Source of the DNA: Mycobacterium sp.
GTDB taxonomy: Bacteria > Actinomycetota > Actinomycetes > Mycobacteriales > Mycobacteriaceae
NCBI GenBank assembly: GCA_025965815.1
Contig: JAOPWF010000848.1
Span: forward strand, 1 to 6,077
Length of the DNA stretch: 6,077 nt
Reading direction: 5' to 3'
A program made the position numbers and the translations under genes. Positions within the stretch are counted from its first letter, which is position 1. Each line of letters begins with the position of its first letter. The notes beneath the pieces were generated by a model that worked only from the letters and a program-made list of their open reading frames with translations, had not been told where the DNA came from and searched no databases. Positions 1-4,830 of this stretch are shown one piece after another.

Positions 1-856
1 CGAGCAGGAACCCAAGCCCCTGGTGGTCGATGATCTTGCGGCCGAACGTGGTGCGTTCGTTGGCATAGGACGTCGCCTCGTCCAGTGCCGCCTGCGCCAG
101 CCCGACGGCGACCGCCGCGATGCCCAGACGCCCGGAATCCAGGGCACTGAACGCGATCTGCAGGCCCTGCCCCTCCGCGCCGATCAGCCGGTCCGCGTCC
201 ACCCGCGCGTTGTCGTAGAACGCCGAGGTAGTGGGCACCGCGGCCAGGCCCATCTTCTCCTCCGGCTTACCGAAGCTCAGCCCAGGCAGGTCGCCCGGAA
301 TCAGGAAACAGGAGATGCCGCGCGAGCCCTCACCGGTCCGCGCGAACAGGGTGTAGAAATCGGCCAATCCGCCATGGGTGATCCAGGATTTGGAGCCGTT
401 GACGACGTATCCGCCGTCGGACTTCGTCGCGGTGCAGCGCAGCGCCGCCGCATCGGATCCGGCCTGCGGTTCCGACAGGCTGTAAGCGCCGACCTGCTCA
501 CCGCTGAGCATTCCCGGCAGCCAGCGCTGCCGCTGCTCGTCGGTGCCGAACGCGAGCAGCGCCTGGGACGACAGGCTGTGCACACTGACCGCCACCGCGA
601 CCGCCGCCCAGCGCGCGGCGATCTCCTCGAGCACCTGCAGGTAGACCTCGTAGGGCTGGTCACCGCCGCCCCATTCCTCGGGCTGCGGGAGGCTGAGCAG
701 TCCCGCGGCGCCGAGTTGGGCGAACACCCCCTGCGGATAGGTCTCGGACTTCTCGTGCGCGTCGACGATCGGTGACAGCACCTTGTCGGCGATGTCGCGG
801 GTCAGGGCGATGAGATCTTCTGCCTCCTGCGACGGCAGCAGCCGGTCGACCGCCAT
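1..856 (-). CDS. Acyl-CoA dehydrogenase, N-terminal 285 residues (3' end beyond left edge)
   Basis: FAD-dependent acyl-CoA dehydrogenase, expected to introduce the alpha-beta double bond into an acyl-CoA and pass electrons to electron-transfer flavoprotein. Read on the minus strand, it opens MAVDRLLPSQEAEDLIALTR and stays open to the edge. The helical N-terminal domain covers about residues 1-120. The family signature AYSLSEPQAGSDA is at 124-136, followed by the beta-domain stretch NGSKSWIT (153-160). The C-terminal helical domain begins near 230 and contains the conserved RTTFGRK (268-274). The family is usually about 380-400 residues, so roughly 100 are missing, including the region that normally carries the catalytic glutamate and the second signature. 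The ATG at 856-854 is supported by AGGAAGGA six bases upstream (863-870, minus strand). It is divergent from the transhydrogenase operon. Substrate chain length cannot be told, and I do not assign a fadE number. Family call firm, substrate unknown. Confidence 0.95.
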   Translation of the reverse strand, partial: MAVDRLLPSQEAEDLIALTRDIADKVLSPIVDAHEKSETYPQGVFAQLGAAGLLSLPQPEEWGGGDQPYEVYLQVLEEIAARWAAVAVAVSVHSLSSQALLAFGTDEQRQRWLPGMLSGEQVGAYSLSEPQAGSDAAALRCTATKSDGGYVVNGSKSWITHGGLADFYTLFARTGEGSRGISCFLIPGDLPGLSFGKPEEKMGLAAVPTTSAFYDNARVDADRLIGAEGQGLQIAFSALDSGRLGIAAVAVGLAQAALDEATSYANERTTFGRKIIDHQGLGFLL

Positions 857-882
857 GTCCGTTCCTTCCTGTCTAACTCAGT

Positions 883-901
883 GAGCACTGTAGCTGTGCT
901 C
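883..901. promoter_or_regulatory. Inverted repeat, candidate repressor operator for the acyl-CoA dehydrogenase gene
   Basis: GAGCAC (883-888) and GTGCTC (896-901) are exact inverted copies separated by 7 bases. The element overlaps a possible -10 hexamer of the minus-strand gene (TACAGT on the minus strand, 892-887) and lies 27 bases upstream of its start codon. A second small inverted repeat, CTCA-G-TGAG, sits at 877-885. Many mycobacterial acyl-CoA dehydrogenase genes are controlled by TetR-type repressors binding such palindromes, but no regulator gene is visible here. The symmetry is seen; the operator role is inferred. Confidence 0.35.
887..892 (-). promoter_or_regulatory. Possible -10 element for the acyl-CoA dehydrogenase gene
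   Basis: Minus-strand TACAGT fits the mycobacterial TAnnnT -10 pattern. It would put the transcription start near 880 and give a leader of roughly 25 bases containing the AGGAAGGA ribosome binding site. No convincing -35 is seen 16-19 bases further upstream. Single short motifs of this kind arise often by chance. Confidence 0.25.
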
Positions 902-922
902 CTCGGAGCGACGTCTGTCGTG

Positions 923-943
923 ACCGGCAGTACCGGTTAGGGT
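923..943 (+). promoter_or_regulatory. Possible pntAA promoter: inverted repeat followed by a -10-like hexamer
   Basis: ACCGG (923-927) and CCGGT (933-937) are inverted copies around CAGTA. Directly after them, TAGGGT (938-943) fits TAnnnT. Transcription would start near 950, leaving a leader of about 36 bases before the pntAA ATG. I see no good -35 at the expected distance. An activator or repressor could bind the repeat, but this is inferred from symmetry and position only. Confidence 0.25.
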
Positions 944-985
944 GACTGGGCAACATTGGAACGCGCAGGGGGCAGACCTCACGTC

Positions 986-2074
986 ATGACTGATACTCAG
1001 ACCACGATCGGTGTGGTCCGCGAGTCCGGCGCCGGCGAGCGGCGGGTGGCTCTGGTGCCCAAGGCGGTGGCGACCCTGATCAACAGCGGTGTCGCGGTCG
1101 TGGTGGAGTCCGGCGCCGGCGACCACGCCCTGCTGCCCGATGACCTCTATACCTCCGCAGGCGCGACCATCGGCGACGCGTGGGGGGCCGACGTGGTGGT
1201 CAAGGTGGCACCGCCGAGCGCCGAGGAGGTGGCGCGGCTGCACAGCGGGCAGACCCTGATCGGATTCCTTGCGCCGCGCAACGCCGAGAACGCGATTGAC
1301 GCGCTCAAGACGGCGGGTGTGCAGGCCTATGCCGTGGAGGCGATTCCGCGGATTTCCCGCGCTCAGGTGATGGACGCGCTGTCGTCGCAGGCCAACGTCT
1401 CCGGTTACAAGGCCGTCCTGCTGGCCGCCTCGGAGGCGACCCGGTTCTTCCCGATGCTCACCACCGCGGCCGGCACCGTGAAGCCGGCCAGCGTGCTGGT
1501 GCTCGGGGTGGGTGTGGCAGGCCTGCAGGCACTGGCCACCGCCAAGCGGCTCGGTGCGCGCACCACCGGATACGACGTGCGACCCGAGGTCGCCGACCAG
1601 GTCCGCTCCGTCGGGGCGCAGTGGCTCGATCTCGGCATCGACGCCGCCGGCGAGGGCGGTTACGCTCGCGAGCTCACCGAGGAGGAACGTGCTCAGCAGC
1701 AGAAGGCGCTCGAGGACGCCATCACCGGCTTCGACGTCGTGATCACCACCGCGCTGGTGCCGGGCCGCGCGGCCCCGCGGCTGGTCACCGCCGCGGCGGC
1801 CGAGGGCATGAAGCCCGGCAGCGTCGTGATCGACCTGGCGGGTGAGACCGGCGGCAACTGCGAGCTGACCGAGCCGGGCCAGACCGTCGTCAAACACGGC
1901 GTCACCATCGCCTCGCCGCTGAACCTGCCCGCGACCATGCCCGAGCACGCCAGCGAGCTGTACTCCAAGAACATCACCGCACTGCTGGACCTGCTGATCA
2001 CCGACGGGGCACTGACACCCGATTTCGACGACGAAGTGGTCGCCGCCGCGTGCGTGACCCGGGAGGTCTCCTAG
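986..2074 (+). CDS. pntAA: Proton-translocating NAD(P) transhydrogenase, NAD(H)-binding alpha-1 subunit
   Basis: Domain I of the transhydrogenase: it binds NAD(H) and exchanges hydride with NADP(H) held by PntB. 362 residues, soluble, with no membrane segment, so it corresponds to the N-terminal half of E. coli PntA and to the separate subunit of Rhodospirillum rubrum and M. tuberculosis. The N-terminal alanine-dehydrogenase-like fold opens with IGVVRESGAGERRVALVPK. The hydride-transfer loop pattern R-x4-Q-x2-D-x2-S is present as R122, Q127, D130, S133. The NAD(H) Rossmann fingerprint GVGVAG spans 174-179, with the conserved YDVRPEV strand after it. TTALVPGRAAPRL and GGNCELTEPG are further family blocks. 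ATG 986 is chosen because family proteins begin at this point; an in-frame TTG at 956 adds ten unconserved residues. AGGGGG (967-972) is a distant ribosome binding site, 13 bases from the ATG. The TAG stop directly abuts the pntAB start. Confidence 0.96.
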   Translation: MTDTQTTIGVVRESGAGERRVALVPKAVATLINSGVAVVVESGAGDHALLPDDLYTSAGATIGDAWGADVVVKVAPPSAEEVARLHSGQTLIGFLAPRNAENAIDALKTAGVQAYAVEAIPRISRAQVMDALSSQANVSGYKAVLLAASEATRFFPMLTTAAGTVKPASVLVLGVGVAGLQALATAKRLGARTTGYDVRPEVADQVRSVGAQWLDLGIDAAGEGGYARELTEEERAQQQKALEDAITGFDVVITTALVPGRAAPRLVTAAAAEGMKPGSVVIDLAGETGGNCELTEPGQTVVKHGVTIASPLNLPATMPEHASELYSKNITALLDLLITDGALTPDFDDEVVAAACVTREVS

Positions 2075-2407
2075 ATGTACGACCAACTGTTGGCCAACCT
2101 GGCAATCCTGGGGCTGTCCGGGTTCGTCGGGTTCGCCGTCATCTCCAAGGTGCCCAACACCCTGCACACGCCCCTGATGTCGGGCACCAACGCCATCCAC
2201 GGCATCGTGCTTATCGGTGCGCTGGTGGTGCTGGGCAGGGTCGAGCACCCGTCGCTCGCGATACAGGTCATTCTGTTCGTGGCGGTGGTGTTCGGCACGC
2301 TCAACGTCGTCGGCGGGTTCGTCGTCACCGATCGAATGCTCGGCATGTTCAAGGGCAAAAAACCCGCACCGGCGAAAGATCCGGCGACCAACGGACAAGC
2401 GCGATGA
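2075..2407 (+). CDS. pntAB: NAD(P) transhydrogenase, small membrane alpha-2 subunit
   Basis: 110-residue membrane subunit that with PntB forms the proton channel of the transhydrogenase (domain II, first part). Three hydrophobic segments are visible at about 5-24, 33-54 and 60-86. They are followed by the conserved GGFVVTDRMLGMF and a short basic/proline tail. The central segment contains HTPLMSGTNAIHG, matching the HTPLMSVTNAISG region of E. coli PntA, but with His42 in place of the E. coli serine. PntB correspondingly has Asn91 where E. coli has the channel histidine (see findings). The ATG follows the pntAA stop without a gap and has GGGAGG (2061-2066) eight bases upstream, inside the end of pntAA. 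It overlaps pntB by four bases (ATGA), so the three subunits are likely translationally coupled. Confidence 0.96.
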   Translation: MYDQLLANLAILGLSGFVGFAVISKVPNTLHTPLMSGTNAIHGIVLIGALVVLGRVEHPSLAIQVILFVAVVFGTLNVVGGFVVTDRMLGMFKGKKPAPAKDPATNGQAR

Positions 2408-3825
2408 ACTACCTCGTCGTCCTGCTCTACCTCGTCGCGTTCTCGATGTTCATCTACGGCCTGATGGGTTTGACCGGGCCGAAGACCGCGGTGCGCGGCA
2501 ACTGGATCGCCGCCGCGGGCATGGCGCTCGCAGTGATCGCCACCCTGATCGCGATCCGGCACACCGAGAACTGGCTGCTGATCATCGCGGGCTTGTTCGT
2601 GGGTGTGGCGCTCGGCGTTCCGCCGGCCCGGTTGACCAAGATGACGGCGATGCCGCAGCTGGTGGCGCTGTTCAACGGCGTGGGCGGCGGCACCGTCGCG
2701 CTGATCGCGCTGTCGGAATTCATCGACACCGAAGGCTTCTCGGCCTTCAAGCACGGCGAGTCCCCGACGGTGCACATCGTGGTGGCGTCGCTGTTCGCCG
2801 CGATCATCGGCTCGATCTCGTTCTGGGGTTCGATCATCGCGTTCGGCAAGCTGCAGGAGATCCTGCCGGGCCGCCCGATCGGCCTGGGCAAGGCGCAGCA
2901 GCTGCTGAACCTGGTGCTGCTGGTGGCGGCGGTCGCCGCGGCCGTGGTGATCGGACTGGCGGCCCATCCGGGCGGCGGTGCGTCGCTTTGGTGGATGGTC
3001 GGTCTGCTCGCCGCCGCCGGTGTGCTGGGTCTGATGGTGGTGCTGCCGATCGGCGGCGCCGACATGCCGGTGGTGATCTCTTTGCTTAACGCGCTGACCG
3101 GGTTGTCAGCGGCCGCAGCGGGATTGGCGCTGAACAATACCGCGATGATCGTCGCCGGCATGATCGTCGGCGCGTCCGGCTCGATCCTGACCAACCTGAT
3201 GGCCAAGGCGATGAACCGGTCCATTCCCGCGATCGTCGCGGGCGGCTTCGGCGGCGGTGGGGTCGCGTTGGGTGGCGGCGATGACATCGACCGCACCGTC
3301 AAGTCCACCTCGGCCGCCGATGCCGCCATCCAGATGGCCTACGCGAACCAGGTCATCGTGGTGCCGGGATACGGCTTGGCGGTGGCACAGGCCCAGCAAG
3401 CGGTGAAGGACCTGGCCGCGCTGCTGGAAGACCGCGGGGTCCCGGTGAAGTACGCCATCCACCCGGTGGCCGGCCGGATGCCCGGACACATGAACGTGCT
3501 GCTGGCCGAGGCTGACGTCGAGTACGACGCGATGAAGGAGATGGACGACATCAATGACGAGTTCGCCCGCACCGACGTCACGATCGTCATCGGCGCCAAC
3601 GACGTCACCAACCCGTCCGCGCGCAACGACCCGTCCAGCCCGATCCACGGCATGCCGATCCTCAACGTGGACAAGTCGCGATCGGTGATCGTGCTGAAGC
3701 GGTCGATGAATTCCGGTTTCGCCGGCATTGAGAACCCGCTGTTCTACGCCGAAGGCACCACCATGCTGTTCGGTGACGCGAAGAAGTCCGTCTCCCAGGT
3801 CTCCGAGGAACTGAAAGCGCTCTAG
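2404..3825 (+). CDS. pntB: NAD(P) transhydrogenase, beta subunit
   Basis: 473 residues, close to the family's usual 460-475. The N-terminal two thirds (about 1-270) are a multi-helix membrane domain that forms most of the proton path; the C-terminal part is the cytosolic NADP(H)-binding domain III. Visible family blocks are GGADMPVVISLLNALTG (from about 216, including N229), the glycine-rich hinge near 280-300, and the NADP(H) fingerprint VPGYGLAVAQAQ (320-331). Further on are IHPVAGRMPGHMNVLLAEA, GANDVTNP (D400) and LKRSMNSGFAG, where K432-R433 correspond to the pair contacting the NADP 2'-phosphate in E. coli PntB. The complex couples proton entry to NADH + NADP+ -> NAD+ + NADPH. ATG 2404 overlaps the pntAB stop as ATGA; the frame is open further upstream to 2050, but that part is antecedent pntAB sequence in another frame. 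No strong terminator follows the TAG. Confidence 0.97.
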   Translation: MNYLVVLLYLVAFSMFIYGLMGLTGPKTAVRGNWIAAAGMALAVIATLIAIRHTENWLLIIAGLFVGVALGVPPARLTKMTAMPQLVALFNGVGGGTVALIALSEFIDTEGFSAFKHGESPTVHIVVASLFAAIIGSISFWGSIIAFGKLQEILPGRPIGLGKAQQLLNLVLLVAAVAAAVVIGLAAHPGGGASLWWMVGLLAAAGVLGLMVVLPIGGADMPVVISLLNALTGLSAAAAGLALNNTAMIVAGMIVGASGSILTNLMAKAMNRSIPAIVAGGFGGGGVALGGGDDIDRTVKSTSAADAAIQMAYANQVIVVPGYGLAVAQAQQAVKDLAALLEDRGVPVKYAIHPVAGRMPGHMNVLLAEADVEYDAMKEMDDINDEFARTDVTIVIGANDVTNPSARNDPSSPIHGMPILNVDKSRSVIVLKRSMNSGFAGIENPLFYAEGTTMLFGDAKKSVSQVSEELKAL

Positions 3826-3852
3826 GGGTTTTGCTCGCGCTGAGCGAAGATC

Positions 3853-3882
3853 TTGAGCACCGGCCGGTGCTGCCGTAGCAAT
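3853..3882 (+). promoter_or_regulatory. Candidate promoter of the importer operon and its upstream ORF
   Basis: TTGAGC (3853-3858) resembles a -35 (TTGACA). It is followed after 18 bases by AGCAAT (3877-3882), or after 17 by TAGCAA, as a mediocre -10. From T3882 six bases lead to G3889, so transcription would start at or within a base of the GTG of the 12-codon ORF. That would make its mRNA leaderless, a common arrangement in mycobacteria. The -10 lacks the conserved A at its second position, so the promoter is either weak, regulated or misassigned. Position and spacing are seen; activity is inferred. Confidence 0.45.
3856..3871. promoter_or_regulatory. Perfect 16-bp palindrome, candidate operator (or hairpin)
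   Basis: AGCACCGGCCGGTGCT is an exact palindrome without a central gap. It overlaps the end of the putative -35 and fills most of the spacer before the -10, which is the classic place for a repressor to block RNA polymerase. A sulfur-responsive or local regulator is conceivable, but none is encoded in the window. As RNA it could instead fold into a 6-bp stem with a GGCC loop and act as a weak terminator for pntB; there is no U-tract after it. The symmetry is certain, the function open. Confidence 0.5.
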
Positions 3883-3888
3883 ATCCCA

Positions 3889-3927
3889 GTGAGTCCGACA
3901 CTGCCCGACGACTGCTGTTGTCGCTGA
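3889..3927 (+). CDS. Polycysteine upstream ORF (leader peptide), 12 residues
   Basis: GTG at 3889 opens a 12-codon frame reading M-S-P-T-L-P-D-D-C-C-C-R and ends at TGA 3925-3927. The codons at 3913-3921 are TGC TGT TGT, three cysteines in a row, directly before Arg and the stop. No Shine-Dalgarno precedes it; instead a promoter-like -35/-10 pair predicts transcription starting at the GTG, so it would be translated leaderless. Short leaderless ORFs with consecutive Cys codons upstream of sulfur genes are known in mycobacteria as cysteine-responsive attenuators. Ribosomes slow on the Cys codons when charged tRNA-Cys is scarce, and expression of the downstream operon rises. The following operon is a taurine/sulfonate-type importer, which fits. 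The ORF shares the reading frame of tauC, separated by its own TGA and 15 codons. It is too short to judge by coding bias; the call rests on the Cys run, the start position and the neighbour. Confidence 0.75.
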   Translation: MSPTLPDDCCCR

Positions 3928-3960
3928 AGCATTCCCGCCCAGCATCAGCATCAGCAACAG
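3915..3960 (+). promoter_or_regulatory. Potential attenuator hairpin spanning the Cys codons and the tauC ribosome-binding region
   Basis: In the RNA, 3915-3919 (CUGUU) can pair with 3956-3960 (AACAG), and 3923-3927 (GCUGA) with 3951-3955 (UCAGC). That makes ten base pairs with a three-base bulge (3920-3922) and a 23-base loop. The 5' arm contains most of the Cys-Cys-Arg-stop codons of the upstream ORF. The 3' arm ends within the weak Shine-Dalgarno AGAAAG (3959-3964) of tauC. A ribosome held on the Cys codons would cover the 5' arm and keep the initiation region open; rapid completion and release would let the stem form. The pairing was found by eye; its stability and any competing folds were not calculated. 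Confidence 0.45.
3940..3957 (+). repeat. Three tandem hexamers, CAGCAT CAGCAT CAGCAA
   Basis: Direct 6-bp repeats at 3940-3945, 3946-3951 and 3952-3957 (last base differs), lying between the upstream ORF and tauC. Each copy contains CAGCA, which is complementary to TGCTG (3913-3917) in the Cys codons. UCAGC, complementary to GCUGA (3923-3927), occurs at 3945-3949 and 3951-3955. The repeats may therefore offer alternative pairing registers for the leader hairpin, or may be a replication-slippage expansion without function. Confidence 0.6.
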
Positions 3961-3964
3961 AAAG
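3959..3964 (+). promoter_or_regulatory. Weak Shine-Dalgarno of tauC
   Basis: AGAAAG, eight bases before GTG 3973, matches only the 5' part of the ideal AGAAAGGAGG. Its first two bases are the end of the predicted leader stem. A second GTG at 3979 is in frame and could use GGAA at 3967-3970. The poor site contrasts with the strong ones of tauA (GGAGAGG, 4814-4820) and tauB, which suits a gene whose initiation is controlled by RNA structure. Confidence 0.4.
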
Positions 3965-3972
3965 TCGGAACC

Positions 3973-4830
3973 GTGTCCGTGTTCGTCGATATTGCGCCGG
4001 ATGAGGCGCCCGTTGATTCGCCGGCGCCCGTCGCGCGCAGGTGGTCCGGCCGGTTGACCCGTGCCGCCCTGCCGCTGCTGTCCATCGTCGTCTTCTTCGG
4101 GGTATGGCAGCTGGCTGCCGCCAGCGGCGTCTGGAATCAGACGTTCGTGCCCTATCCGGGGACCGTGTGGCGCGCGTTCGTCGACACCTCGACCACGCAC
4201 AACGGGGTCCGCGGCTACGCGGGCTACCTGCTGGCCGAGCACCTCTACATGACGCTGCGCCGCGTGCTGGCCGGGGTGGTCATCGGCGTGGTCCTCGGTG
4301 TCTCGTTGGGGCTGGCCATGGGGTCGGTCAGTTGGTTGCGCAGCGTGCTGGAGCCCTGGTTGACGTTCCTGCGCGCCCTGCCGCCGCTGGCCTACTTCTT
4401 CCTGCTGGTGATCTGGCTCGGCATCGACGAGGCACCCAAGATCACGCTCCTCGCGCTGGCGGCCCTGCCGCCCGCGGCGGTGGCGACGACGGCCGCGGTG
4501 CTGGCCGCGCCGGTTGGGCTGACCGAGGCGGCTCGCGCGTTGGGCGCGTCCCGCACGCAGGTGATCCGCGACGTCGTCGTCCCCGCCGCACTGCCGGAGA
4601 CCTTCACCGGCATCCGGCTCGCGGTCGGCATGGCCTACTCGTCGGTGGTCGCCGCCGAACTGTTCAACGGGCTGCCCGGAATCGGGGGGCTCGTCAAAGA
4701 CGCCAGTAATTACAACAACACCCCCGTCGTGCTGGTCGGGATCTTCGCCATCGGGATCTCCGGTCTGGTCATCGACGGTCTGCTTCGCGCCGTGGAACGG
4801 CGTGCTGTGCCCTGGAGAGGAAAAATATGA
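3973..4830 (+). CDS. tauC: Taurine/sulfonate-type ABC importer, permease
   Basis: 285-residue inner-membrane permease of the TauC/SsuC/NrtB family (E. coli TauC has 275 residues). A hydrophilic N-terminal tail of about 30 residues precedes a first membrane segment near 32-52, and about five more follow. The ATPase-docking EAA loop is clear: EAARALGA begins at residue 185 and the conserved LP closes it at 207-208, with G191 in place. PPLAYFFLLVIWLGI (about 135-150) matches the PPLAYLPLMVIWFGI region of E. coli TauC, and the C-terminal VPWRGK resembles its TPWHGE. The GTG at 3973 gives MSVFVDI, similar to the E. coli start; GTG 3979 is an alternative. It is preceded by the polycysteine leader ORF and overlaps tauA by four bases (ATGA). 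Gene order C-A-B differs from E. coli tauABCD. The substrate is inferred from the neighbouring TauA-like protein; other aliphatic sulfonates are possible. Confidence 0.88.
   Translation: MSVFVDIAPDEAPVDSPAPVARRWSGRLTRAALPLLSIVVFFGVWQLAAASGVWNQTFVPYPGTVWRAFVDTSTTHNGVRGYAGYLLAEHLYMTLRRVLAGVVIGVVLGVSLGLAMGSVSWLRSVLEPWLTFLRALPPLAYFFLLVIWLGIDEAPKITLLALAALPPAAVATTAAVLAAPVGLTEAARALGASRTQVIRDVVVPAALPETFTGIRLAVGMAYSSVVAAELFNGLPGIGGLVKDASNYNNTPVVLVGIFAIGISGLVIDGLLRAVERRAVPWRGKI

Noticed and set aside
23..775. Plus-strand open frame across the acyl-CoA dehydrogenase
   Set aside because: The minus-strand reading gives a continuous, motif-bearing acyl-CoA dehydrogenase with a good ribosome binding site; the plus-strand product is Arg/Gln-rich with no motif.
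956..985. TTG start giving ten extra residues on PntAA
   Set aside because: The added residues do not look like the family N-terminus, which begins at the ATG at 986, and no ribosome binding site precedes the TTG.
878..2398. Long minus-strand open frame opposite pntAA and pntAB
   Set aside because: It lies antisense to two clearly conserved genes and shows low-complexity His/Gly/Arg/Asp-rich sequence without any recognisable domain, as expected of a shadow frame in high-GC DNA.
2050..2403. Upstream in-frame extension of PntB
   Set aside because: It overlaps pntAB entirely in another frame, while ATG 2404 sits in an ATGA overlap and gives the normal family start and length.
3826..3850. Rho-independent terminator after pntB
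   Set aside because: Only a 4-bp stem (GCTC 3833-3836 with GAGC 3842-3845) is present and no run of T follows it; the nearby palindrome at 3856-3871 also lacks a U-tract.
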